A stretch of 23,992 nt of DNA from positions 1 through 23,992 of the forward strand of contig JAJZXT010000148.1 in assembly GCA_021806355.1 (NCBI GenBank). The letters are read 5' to 3'. Shown here piece by piece: positions 16,775 through 23,992 of the stretch (positions are counted from its first letter, which is position 1; each line of letters opens with the position of its first letter). The DNA comes from Thermoplasmata archaeon (lineage in GTDB: Archaea > Thermoplasmatota > Thermoplasmata > Thermoplasmatales > Thermoplasmataceae). Under the pieces are notes generated by a model that was given only the letters and a program-made list of their open reading frames with translations, was not told the DNA's origin and made no database searches. A program made the translations under genes and the position numbers.

Positions 16775-17743
16775 ATGGAGCAGGTTTTAGAAGAAGAAAA
16801 ACCTCCGGGTATGACTCCCTTTTTTAGGGCTAGGAACATTGAAAATCATCTTGGCATGAAAAAGGTTTTTTTTAAATTTGAGGGAGCGAGTGTAACCGGA
16901 ACACAGAAGGACAGGATATCGAGATTGCACATCAGAAGGGCGAAGGAACAGGGTTTTGATACTGTTGCCGTGGCGACTTGTGGAAATTATGGCGCATCGG
17001 TGTCGTATTATGCTGCACTTGAAGGCGTGAAATCAGTAATTGCCACACCATCGTATTATTCTGGAACAAGGAATCAAGAAATATATGAAAACGGTGCCAA
17101 TATCCTTGAACTGAATCTCAAATACGAGGAACTTCTGGACTATATGAAGGACAAAGCCCGCGATGAAAACTGGTATGATTGCAGCCCTGGCTCAACCAAT
17201 ACAGGTCTGGATATTCTTGGATATGAGAACATAGCTTTTGAAATATTCAATCAACTGGGACATTGCCCATCTTACCTGGCTGTTCCAGTGGGAAACGGTA
17301 CAACCATATCAGGAATTTACTCCGGTTTCAGGAAGCTGTACAGGAAAGGAATGACTTCATCCGTTCCAAAGCTGATTGCATCAAGCACTTCCCTTGGAAA
17401 CCCTGTAATTTATTCATGGCGGCGAGGATTGCATAGAATACAGAACCTTGATCCTGTGTCGATAACGGAGACTCACGTAAATGAGCCACTGGTTTCCTAC
17501 AGACCAACAGACGGGCAGAAGGCTTTGAATGCAATTATTGAGTCCCACGGTGTTGCGCAGGCCGTAACAGACGAAGATATGATTAAGTTCTCAGGAATGA
17601 TAGAGAAACTTGAGTATATACAGGTAATGCCTGCTTCCTCCTCAGCAATGGCTGCTGCAAGCCACATATTATCAAGAAAGAACCAGGACAACGATGTCGT
17701 AGTAGTTCTCACCGGAAGAGGAGATCTTTGGACAACGCGGTAG
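16775..17743 (+). CDS. Threonine-synthase-like PLP enzyme (fold type II)
   Basis: This 322-residue protein belongs to the tryptophan-synthase-beta superfamily of PLP enzymes and is closest to threonine synthases. The PLP lysine is Lys45 in GTQKDR, the substrate/cofactor loop is TCGNYGASV (68-76), the phosphate-binding loop is PVGNGTTISGI (171-181), and the pyridine-nitrogen region is VLTGRGD (311-317). YENIAFEIFNQLG (150-162) is a typical threonine-synthase segment. It lacks the N-terminal CxxCG zinc ribbon of archaeal threonine and cysteate synthases and is shorter, so it is probably a paralogue with another substrate, such as a phosphorylated or acylated amino acid. Its end overlaps the DUF1611 gene by 16 nt, so both act in one operon. 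Confidence 0.8.
   Translation: MEQVLEEEKPPGMTPFFRARNIENHLGMKKVFFKFEGASVTGTQKDRISRLHIRRAKEQGFDTVAVATCGNYGASVSYYAALEGVKSVIATPSYYSGTRNQEIYENGANILELNLKYEELLDYMKDKARDENWYDCSPGSTNTGLDILGYENIAFEIFNQLGHCPSYLAVPVGNGTTISGIYSGFRKLYRKGMTSSVPKLIASSTSLGNPVIYSWRRGLHRIQNLDPVSITETHVNEPLVSYRPTDGQKALNAIIESHGVAQAVTDEDMIKFSGMIEKLEYIQVMPASSSAMAAASHILSRKNQDNDVVVVLTGRGDLWTTR
17718..17725 (+). promoter_or_regulatory. Shine-Dalgarno deciding the DUF1611 TTG start
   Basis: GAGGAGAT lies inside the end of the preceding gene, a few nt before TTG at 17728. It supports the TTG as start, since no nearby in-frame ATG precedes the conserved N-terminal residues. Confidence 0.5.
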
Positions 17744-18765
17744 TTTTATGTGAAAACTTTCTTGGAACGACCTATGGAAAGACTGCAAACGGATTGGTCA
17801 GATATACCACCAGATTTAATATAAAAGCCGTTCTGGATTCCACCAAGGTTGGAATGGATATAACGAGCCTTATCCCGAAAGCAAGAGAGTCAATTACAAT
17901 CGTGGGTTCTATCGCTGAAGCAAGAGCTCTGGGTTGTGACACTGCAATAGTGGGGGTCGCAACAGATGGCGGTTTCCTTCCTGAGAACTTCAGGCCACTA
18001 ATTAAGGAGGCCATTGGGTATGGATGGAAGGTTGTGAGTGGCCTCCATGAATTCATTTCAGATGACCCCGAATTTTCAACACTTGCAAAACAACACAACT
18101 CAGAAATAATTGATGTCAGGAAAATGTTCATGAATTTCAAGAAGTTCTTTACCGGAAAGATATTTGATGTCAAGTCTTTTAAAATAGCAGTTCTGGGCAC
18201 TGATAGCGCTATAGGTAAAAGAACGACTGCTGTTTTTCTTAACCGGGAAATGAATTTAAGGAACAGAAAATCAATCATGATCGGAACAGGGCAGACCGCC
18301 TGGATGCAGGGTTTTGAATACACAGCCGTCATAGATTCCATGATAAATGATTTCGTCGCGGGGGGGATAGAATATGAGGTAGTCCAGGCATGGCAAAATG
18401 AAAAGCCTGAATTCATGTTCATTGAAGGCCAGGGATCCGTTCTTCACCCAGCATATCCTGGAAGCTTTGAAATTATAGGAGCAGCCAAACCTGATGCAAT
18501 AATCCTCCAGCATGCCCCAGGCAGAAAAGATTATGATGGATTCGATGGAATAAGGATTCCACCAATTGAAAAGTATGTGCGGGTCCTTGAACTTCTTTCG
18601 GATAAAAAGGTAATCGCCATATCCTTGAACAGGGAAGGAATAAAGGAATCTGACATACCAGAGGCAATCCATAAAATTTCAAAAGAAACGGGAATTTTTT
18701 CATTTGATCCTTTGGGCGAGCTATCGGAAATTTCAAGATTAATTGAAGAAGCTTCAAATCGTTAA
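17728..18765 (+). CDS. DUF1611 family protein (DgcN-like)
   Basis: This 345-residue protein matches DUF1611. It has an N-terminal Rossmann-like domain (about 1-145, with DGGFLPENFRP at 80-90) and a C-terminal P-loop NTPase-like domain with GTDSAIGKRT (157-166), GTGQTAWMQG (186-195) and EGQGSVLHPAY (233-243). As I recall, the characterised bacterial member DgcN is a D-glutamate N-acetyltransferase that works with the racemase DgcA. Whether this archaeal protein shares that substrate is unknown. It starts at TTG, with a Shine-Dalgarno in the preceding gene and a 16-nt overlap with it. The MurL-like gene follows 58 nt later, on the same strand. I am confident of the family and unsure of the reaction. 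Confidence 0.85.
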   Translation: MDNAVVLCENFLGTTYGKTANGLVRYTTRFNIKAVLDSTKVGMDITSLIPKARESITIVGSIAEARALGCDTAIVGVATDGGFLPENFRPLIKEAIGYGWKVVSGLHEFISDDPEFSTLAKQHNSEIIDVRKMFMNFKKFFTGKIFDVKSFKIAVLGTDSAIGKRTTAVFLNREMNLRNRKSIMIGTGQTAWMQGFEYTAVIDSMINDFVAGGIEYEVVQAWQNEKPEFMFIEGQGSVLHPAYPGSFEIIGAAKPDAIILQHAPGRKDYDGFDGIRIPPIEKYVRVLELLSDKKVIAISLNREGIKESDIPEAIHKISKETGIFSFDPLGELSEISRLIEEASNR

Positions 18766-18811
18766 ATATCCGTTTTGGCTAAACGTGTATATTTGAATTA
18801 ATAATTAAACA

Positions 18812-18816
18812 GGAGG
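18812..18816 (+). promoter_or_regulatory. Strong Shine-Dalgarno deciding the MurL-like TTG start
   Basis: GGAGG lies 7 nt before the TTG at 18824, within AGGAGGAGAG. It is the best ribosome binding site in the cassette and fixes the TTG as the start. Confidence 0.6.
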
Positions 18817-18823
18817 AGAGTGA

Positions 18824-20230
18824 TTGTCGTATTCAGAGAGGGTAAGGTGCTTTGACAGCATAACAATAAGGCCGGAGAAATTAACGGAAAATGGCTCAAA
18901 GGGCTCAATAGATGTGAAAGGGCGTTCGCCGTTCAATTTTCAGGAGATCTTTTCCTACAGCGAAAAAATAAAAACCGATGCAAATTTAGCCGGCCTTGCA
19001 ATGGCTGCATCTGCCATCAACTTTTCCTTCTTTTCAAGGGAGATGGTTTTGGATTTTCCCGTTACACCTGAGGACCTGAAATTCATTAAGGAAATGGTCA
19101 GAATCAATAATATAGAAGTGTTTATTAACAAAATATGCCGCAGGAGATATGAATTTTTTAAAAGACATGTTATACCATCCAATGATGAACTAAATCTAGC
19201 CAACGCGATCGGTGAAACCTCAATAACTGCAAATAATATCATAGAAAATGGCTCAGAAATAAAGGCTGGAAGAGGAGGTTCAATGATTCTGTCCTCGGGG
19301 GGAAAGGAAAGCCTTCTATCAATGGGGATCATGAAGAAAATTGGGGAAGATGTCCATCCTTTCTTTTTCAATGAGTCTGGATCTCATTGGCTCCCTGCAA
19401 AGACCTCCTATGAATATTTCAGGAATTCCGGGTATAACCCATTGAAAGTATGGTCAAACACCGACAGGTTCTACAAAAAAGCATTGAGGAACATGGATAT
19501 ATTAGATAAAAGGCAGATAGAGAGAAAGACCGATACGTATCCAATACAGCTCTTCATCTTCCCCGTTTATCTTTTATCTTCGCTTCCATTTGTAATAAAA
19601 CGGGACGTATCCAATATAATAATGGGAAACGAATTTGATGACCCCCTTGCAATGGAGCTATTCAATGGAATAAACCACTTCTATGGTGTTTATGACCAGA
19701 CATGGGATTTTGCTACTGCCTTCAATGAATTCCTTCATAATAAAAATATAAATTCAAGCCTCTGGTCAATAGTATATCCTGTGTTCGGTTCTATGATTGA
19801 AAAGATATTGATTAAGGAATTTCCTGAACTTTTCAGCCTTCAAAGATCGTGCCACTCATGTAGAAGTGTGAAGGGCAGGATCGTTCCGTGCGGGAAGTGC
19901 ACTAAATGCCTGGGAGTAAGGATGTTCATTGAAAATGCAGGAGGAGACCCTTCAAAGATATACTATGAAAATGGTGGAGGCCAATTAATGACGGAGGTTG
20001 AGAAAGCAAAAATGAGGTTGGATCCAGATGAACTTCATTACCTGAAACAATATCTCGTTCATTCAAACAGGGTTAGTGATCACGTCGAGGGCATACACAA
20101 AATGCCGGGAGAGAGCATGGAGTTCAGCAGAACGCCGGAAGGCTTGAGAAATGCTTTCAAAGAATTTTTTGGAAAGTGGACCAATGGAACCTGGGAATTG
20201 GTTGAGGGCAAATGGCGTCTAATTAGATGA
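18824..20230 (+). CDS. MurL-like glutamate epimerase homologue (PP-loop-like)
   Basis: This 468-residue protein resembles MurL, the bacterial enzyme that inverts the terminal L-Glu of UDP-MurNAc-L-Ala-L-Glu at the cost of ATP. Shared features are the PP-loop-like SSGGKESLLSMG (157-168), a GNEFDD stretch (268-273) followed by aromatic residues and TWDFATAFNEFL (293-304), and a C-terminal cysteine cluster CHSC...CGKCTKC (Cys343, 346, 356, 359, 362). The last 80 or so residues look like an extra tail. A murein substrate is unlikely in a wall-less archaeon, so it may epimerise another glutamyl peptide or N-acyl-glutamate. It is the third gene of the PLP/DUF1611 cassette and starts at TTG behind a strong Shine-Dalgarno. 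Assignment rests on motifs seen by eye. Confidence 0.7.
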   Translation: MSYSERVRCFDSITIRPEKLTENGSKGSIDVKGRSPFNFQEIFSYSEKIKTDANLAGLAMAASAINFSFFSREMVLDFPVTPEDLKFIKEMVRINNIEVFINKICRRRYEFFKRHVIPSNDELNLANAIGETSITANNIIENGSEIKAGRGGSMILSSGGKESLLSMGIMKKIGEDVHPFFFNESGSHWLPAKTSYEYFRNSGYNPLKVWSNTDRFYKKALRNMDILDKRQIERKTDTYPIQLFIFPVYLLSSLPFVIKRDVSNIIMGNEFDDPLAMELFNGINHFYGVYDQTWDFATAFNEFLHNKNINSSLWSIVYPVFGSMIEKILIKEFPELFSLQRSCHSCRSVKGRIVPCGKCTKCLGVRMFIENAGGDPSKIYYENGGGQLMTEVEKAKMRLDPDELHYLKQYLVHSNRVSDHVEGIHKMPGESMEFSRTPEGLRNAFKEFFGKWTNGTWELVEGKWRLIR

Positions 20231-20244
20231 ATCTATAGACGGTT

Positions 20245-20412
20245 TTGAACCTTTTGCAGATATCCAAAAAAACGCTTGATGTTTATACTAATAGTGCAGA
20301 AGTCACTGATCTTCTGGACTATACTATAAACCTTTCTTTGGGAAGAGGAGTCAAGCAAGCAAATATTTATCCAATGTGGGATTTTAGCAACAACAAGGGC
20401 AATTATGAATAA
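20245..20412 (+). CDS. Possible small protein of 55 residues
   Basis: A short ORF fills the gap between the MurL-like and Ogg2 genes. It starts at a TTG 14 nt after the MurL-like stop and ends at a TAA that overlaps the Ogg2 ATG by 8 nt. The translation has an ordinary mix of residues (for example LDVYTNSAEVTDLLDY) and no long low-complexity run. It matches no family I know and no Shine-Dalgarno is clear. It could be a small cassette component, the remains of a gene, or chance. Confidence 0.3.
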   Translation: MNLLQISKKTLDVYTNSAEVTDLLDYTINLSLGRGVKQANIYPMWDFSNNKGNYE

Positions 20413-21049
20413 GAAAGAACCTTCAAGACTCAATGATGTCTTGCCCCTGATAAGATTGCATATGCGATCCGATATTTCCGGAGTTATTTCAGAGAAAGAG
20501 AAGGAATTCCTTGCAATGAAAGAATCCTCCCCAGAACACCTTTATGCAGAGCTTTGTTTTTGTATCCTTGCAGCAAACACATCTGCGGAGCTGGGAATAA
20601 GAACACAGGAGGCGGTTGGCAGCAAAAACTTTCTGTCAATGGAGCAGGAATCGCTCCGTATGCTGCTTAAGGATGTCCACTATCGATTCTACAATGTGAG
20701 AAGCAGATTCATATGCGATAATAGATGGATTGCGGAGGAATTACCCGTTCTCTTGAAATCTAGGGATACATGGGAACTAAGGGAATATCTGGTGGATAAC
20801 CTTATGGGGATAGGTTACAAGGAGGCTTCACATTTTTTGAGGAATGTTGGCGTATTCGATTTTGCAATCCTTGATAAGCACATACTGAGGATGCTATCGG
20901 ATGATAAGGAGCCAAAAAAAATAACATCCCCTTCAAAATATTATGAATATGAAAGAGAAATCTTGGAAAAAAGCAGCGAATTCAACCTCAAACCCGGGAT
21001 ACTTGACCTTTATCTATGGTTTATTGCAACGGGAAAAGTAATTAAATGA
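20405..21049 (+). CDS. ogg: N-glycosylase/DNA lyase, Ogg2 type (8-oxoguanine)
   Basis: This 214-residue base-excision repair enzyme removes 8-oxoguanine from DNA and nicks the strand by its lyase activity. The helix-hairpin-helix GIGYKEASHFLRNVG (135-149) holds the catalytic lysine (Lys139), and LDKHILRML (156-164) contains the catalytic aspartate (Asp157). The length (about 210) and the small size fit the archaeal Ogg2 family, as in Methanocaldococcus, rather than Ogg1 or AGOG. An AAGGG Shine-Dalgarno precedes the ATG by about 6 nt. It follows the MurL-like gene on the same strand and may share its transcript, but its function is separate. It converges with aconitase, whose stop codon is immediately downstream. 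Confidence 0.92.
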   Translation: MNKKEPSRLNDVLPLIRLHMRSDISGVISEKEKEFLAMKESSPEHLYAELCFCILAANTSAELGIRTQEAVGSKNFLSMEQESLRMLLKDVHYRFYNVRSRFICDNRWIAEELPVLLKSRDTWELREYLVDNLMGIGYKEASHFLRNVGVFDFAILDKHILRMLSDDKEPKKITSPSKYYEYEREILEKSSEFNLKPGILDLYLWFIATGKVIK

Positions 21050-23743
21050 TTATTGGGAGATTAACCTCCTCATTACGAATTGAAGAATTCCCCCGTTTCC
21101 AAAATATTTGCATTCAATGTCGGTATCCAATCTGGAGACTAATGCCTCCTTCAATTCCTTTCCCTGGGCATCTGTATATAACATCGTTGCTGTTGATGAA
21201 GGCTGCCCTATATTTTCGACGGAAACACTAACTGGTTTTGAACAATCCATATTCAGGGATTTGAAGTTCCTTCCTTTCTTGAACTGCAATGGAAGCACTC
21301 CCATTCCAATCAGGTTACTTCTGTGTATTCTTTCATAACTCTCTGCGACCACTGCCTTGACCCCAAGGAGATGAGGACCCTTCGCAGCCCAATCCCTTGA
21401 TGAACCTGTACCATATTCTTTCCCCGCAATGACTATGCTCCCAGCATTCTTCTGGGAATATTCCTGGGAGGCATCAAATATCCATGCTACCTCACCGGAA
21501 GGATATTTTCTGGTGAAGGGTCCTGGTTTGTCTACTAGCAGGTTTTGGATCCTGTTGTTTCCAAATGTTCCCCTCATCATAACCTCATGATTTCCTCTCC
21601 TGGATCCAAATGAATTGAAGTCCTCATAGGAAACACCGTGCGCCGCCAGATATTTTCCAGCTGGGCTGTCTTTTGAAATGTTTCCAGCTGGAGAGATATG
21701 ATCTGTTGTTACGGAGTCGCCGAGAGCCGCAAGAACCCATAAGTCTTTAAAGTTTCCTTGTACTTTATCTTGCTTTTGAGTGAAGTTATCAAAGAATGGT
21801 GGGTTCCTGATATATGTGCTTCTGGAATCCCATTTATAGATATTCCCTGAAGGGGCTTCCAGTTCATTCCACATTTTACTGAAATTTCCGATATTCTTGT
21901 AATTTGAAGTGTACATTTCATCCGTAATATCTCTCTGGATTATGCTTGATATCTCGCTCTCTTCGGGCCAGATATCCCTGAGATAAACTTCCTTCCCGTC
22001 CCTGGAGATGCCAATAGGCTCCTTTTCCATATTTATTGTTATTTTGCCAGCCAGTGCAAAAGCAACCACCAGTGGAGGCGACATCAGATAATTTGCCTTT
22101 ACGCTTTTATGAATCCTTGCTTCGAAATTTCTGTTTCCTGAAAGCACAGCCACTGTAGCAAGATTTTCGGACTCTATTGCTTTTTCAATAGCCTCCGGAA
22201 GTGGCCCGGAATTTCCAATGCATGTGGTGCAACCGTATCCCACAAGATAGAAACCAAGCTGGTCAAGATAGGTTTGCAGCCCGCTCTTTTGAAGATATAA
22301 CGTCACCACCCGGGAACCTGGAGCAAGGCTTGTTTTAACTTTTGGAGATACCATCAATCCTTTTTCTACGGCCTTCTTTGCAAGCAATCCTGCCGCAATC
22401 ATAACTCTTGGGTTGCTCGTGTTGGTGCAGCTTGTAATCGCGGCAATGACCACGTCTCCCTCAGTCAATTTTTGTTCTTTTCCTGCTATATTTATCGCTT
22501 CTGACCTCAGGTTCACCTGCACTGTTTGTCCCTTGCCAACCTGCTTCGCTGTTCCTGTCTCCTCCATGAATTTAAGGAAACTTCTCGAGGCCTCACTCAA
22601 CTGAACTTTTTGCTGTGGCAATTTTGGTCCTGCAATTACCGGAACAACACTATCAAGATCTACGTCAATCATCTCTGAATATTCGGCCCCTCCTGTATAT
22701 CCGTACAATCCCTGGGCTTCAAAATACTTCTTTATCAGTTCAATCTGTTCCTCAGATCTTCCGGTTATTCTCAAATATGAAAGTGTTTCATCGTCCACTG
22801 GAAATAAGGCCATTGTTGCTCCGTATTCTGGACACATGTTTGATACCGTTGCACGATCAGGAAGTGGAAGGTTCCTGATACCGTTTCCATAGAACTCCAC
22901 GAATTTCCCTACCACGTTTGCTTTCCTTAAAAGTTCTGTCACTGTGAGCACAAGATCGGTTGCTGTCACCCCCGATTTCAGGGTGCCGTGAATATTAACC
23001 CCAACTACCTTTGGTGTCTGGAAGGTTACCGGTTGCCCCAGCATTGCAGCTTCTGCCTCTATTCCACCTACACCCCAGCCTGCTACACCAAGTCCATTAA
23101 CCATTGTAGTGTGAGAGTCAGTTCCGACTAGTGAATCAAAATAAGCATATTCTATACCGTCTTCCAACCTAGTATATACCAGTTTTGCCAGGTATTCAAG
23201 GTTTACCTGATGAACTATTCCAGTGGATGGCGGAACAATCCTCAGGTTCTTCATGCTTCCCTGTGCCCATTTCAGGAACCTGTATCTCTCCTCGTTCTTC
23301 CGGAATTCCTCTTCAATGTTTTTTTCAAAAGAATCCTTATTCCCAAAATAATTCACCTGCACTGAATGATCGATTACCAGATCTACCGGAACCTCTGGCT
23401 CAATGAGTTCCGGATTCTTTCCCAACCTTACTAAAGTATCCCTCATAGCTGCAAGGTCAACGATTGCCGGGATACCAGTAAAGTCCTGCATCAATACCCT
23501 TGAGACGGTGAAAGGTATCTCTGAGTCTTCAGGTTCCCCGGTTTTCCATGATAAAATATTTTCAATGTCCTTATCGTTAGATAATCCCTTCGTTGAATTT
23601 CTTATAACAGATTCGAGAACTATCCTCAATGAATATGGCAACCTGGAAACTTTGTAGCTTTTCGATTCCAATTCCGGAATTGAAAAATACCTGTACTTTT
23701 TTCCTCTAACCTCTAATTCCTTAATAATAGCATATTCAGACAT
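21050..23743 (-). CDS. acnA: Aconitate hydratase A
   Basis: This 897-residue enzyme interconverts citrate and isocitrate in the TCA cycle through a [4Fe-4S] cluster. The cluster cysteines are in TSCTNTSNP (about 437) and GCTTCIGNSG (two Cys, about 504-508). Substrate-binding segments such as DSHTTMVNGLGVAGWGVGG (about 208-226) and GSSRDWAAKGP (about 777-787, swivel domain) are present. Length and domain order are those of the AcnA/IRP1 group, not the AcnB or mitochondrial groups. The ATG at 23743 follows a TATA-like TTATAAAG near 23791-23798, so the leader is roughly 20-30 nt. It is convergent with the Ogg2 gene and divergent from the partial gene at the right edge. Confidence 0.97.
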   Translation of the reverse strand: MSEYAIIKELEVRGKKYRYFSIPELESKSYKVSRLPYSLRIVLESVIRNSTKGLSNDKDIENILSWKTGEPEDSEIPFTVSRVLMQDFTGIPAIVDLAAMRDTLVRLGKNPELIEPEVPVDLVIDHSVQVNYFGNKDSFEKNIEEEFRKNEERYRFLKWAQGSMKNLRIVPPSTGIVHQVNLEYLAKLVYTRLEDGIEYAYFDSLVGTDSHTTMVNGLGVAGWGVGGIEAEAAMLGQPVTFQTPKVVGVNIHGTLKSGVTATDLVLTVTELLRKANVVGKFVEFYGNGIRNLPLPDRATVSNMCPEYGATMALFPVDDETLSYLRITGRSEEQIELIKKYFEAQGLYGYTGGAEYSEMIDVDLDSVVPVIAGPKLPQQKVQLSEASRSFLKFMEETGTAKQVGKGQTVQVNLRSEAINIAGKEQKLTEGDVVIAAITSCTNTSNPRVMIAAGLLAKKAVEKGLMVSPKVKTSLAPGSRVVTLYLQKSGLQTYLDQLGFYLVGYGCTTCIGNSGPLPEAIEKAIESENLATVAVLSGNRNFEARIHKSVKANYLMSPPLVVAFALAGKITINMEKEPIGISRDGKEVYLRDIWPEESEISSIIQRDITDEMYTSNYKNIGNFSKMWNELEAPSGNIYKWDSRSTYIRNPPFFDNFTQKQDKVQGNFKDLWVLAALGDSVTTDHISPAGNISKDSPAGKYLAAHGVSYEDFNSFGSRRGNHEVMMRGTFGNNRIQNLLVDKPGPFTRKYPSGEVAWIFDASQEYSQKNAGSIVIAGKEYGTGSSRDWAAKGPHLLGVKAVVAESYERIHRSNLIGMGVLPLQFKKGRNFKSLNMDCSKPVSVSVENIGQPSSTATMLYTDAQGKELKEALVSRLDTDIECKYFGNGGILQFVMRRLISQ

Positions 23744-23927
23744 ATGTGGTAATTTTAAGAGAGTAGAAATAATCTTTGTAGAATTAAGTCCTTTATAACA
23801 GAGACTGAATTATTCAGAAAGAAAAAAAGACTTTGCGGTATTGGAGCGGACAATAATTTCATCGCTTTTTCTGAGACGATTCAGATGATAATAGTTAAAT
23901 TTAAGGCTCATGATCAATTAGTAATAT
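23744..23927. promoter_or_regulatory. Divergent promoter region with inverted repeats
   Basis: The 184-nt region holds the acnA TATA box (23791-23798, minus strand) and a TATA-like GTTAAATTTA (23894-23903) about 30 nt before the plus-strand ATG at 23928. Two inverted repeats are visible: CTGAAT-T-ATTCAG (23805-23817), just upstream of the acnA promoter, and TCTGA-N6-TCAGA (23870-23885), upstream of the other promoter. Both share ATTCAGA, so one regulator might bind both. Confidence 0.35.
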
Positions 23928-23992
23928 ATGGCGCAAAAAATTAGGGACATAGACATTATTGAAGTGGGTGATCTATCCGGTGAATTATCGTC
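23928..23992 (+). CDS. 5' end of an unidentified gene (partial)
   Basis: An ATG at 23928, with a TATA-like element about 30 nt upstream, begins a frame that runs off the right edge. The 21 visible codons encode a polar, charged start (MAQKIRDIDIIEV) with no signal peptide. This is too little to assign a family. It is divergent from acnA. Confidence 0.5.
   Translation, partial: MAQKIRDIDIIEVGDLSGELS

Noticed and set aside
1..23992. CRISPR arrays, tRNA genes, rRNA and complete insertion sequences.
   Set aside because: A read of both strands showed no repeat-spacer pattern, no tRNA T-loop context in the intergenic regions, and no transposase with terminal repeats.

Overview
The window reads as a chromosomal segment of a euryarchaeon, most likely of the Thermoplasmatales/Thermoplasmata group (Thermoplasma, Ferroplasma, Cuniculiplasma relatives). 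The basis is a PolD large subunit, a Gpn-type GTPase, a Tsr3-type rRNA modifier, an archaeal D-aminoacyl-tRNA deacylase (DTD2), an Ogg2-type glycosylase, frequent AGA/AGG arginine codons, fairly AT-rich intergenic DNA, and TATA boxes placed about 23-30 nt before start codons, which suggests leaderless mRNAs. The species is not proven by what can be seen here.

Layout. 1-206: probable C-terminal end of an unidentified gene. 238-990: ZIP-type metal transporter with a palindrome on its start codon. 1119-2980: glnA followed closely by tsr3. 3037-3651: Fe/Mn superoxide dismutase, convergent with tsr3. 3769-9702 (minus strand): pyrG, then DNA polymerase D large subunit, then a Gpn GTPase whose ATG overlaps the polymerase stop codon, then a small zinc-knuckle protein. 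9820-11534 (minus): a less conserved stretch holding an M48-peptidase-like membrane protein without its catalytic residues, a gene-free interval with a strong TATA box, and a glycosylation-sequon-rich membrane protein. 11643-15416 (minus): DEAD-box helicase and valS. 15591-16394: dtdA (DTD2).

16775-20230 is the most unusual part. It is a tightly packed plus-strand cassette of three enzymes: a threonine-synthase-like PLP enzyme, a DUF1611 (DgcN-like) protein that overlaps it, and a MurL-like glutamate epimerase homologue. Both DUF1611 and MurL homologues are linked in bacteria to D-glutamate chemistry, but Thermoplasmatales have no murein. I infer a possible archaeal D-glutamate or N-acyl-glutamate pathway. 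The nearby DTD2 gene would fit, since it removes D-amino acids from tRNA. A possible 55-residue ORF and an Ogg2 glycosylase follow. 21050-23743 (minus) is aconitase, and 23928 to the end is the start of an unidentified gene transcribed divergently from it.

Most of the rest is housekeeping: nitrogen assimilation, nucleotide synthesis, replication, translation quality control, TCA cycle and oxidative defence. No tRNA, rRNA, CRISPR array or intact insertion sequence was seen.
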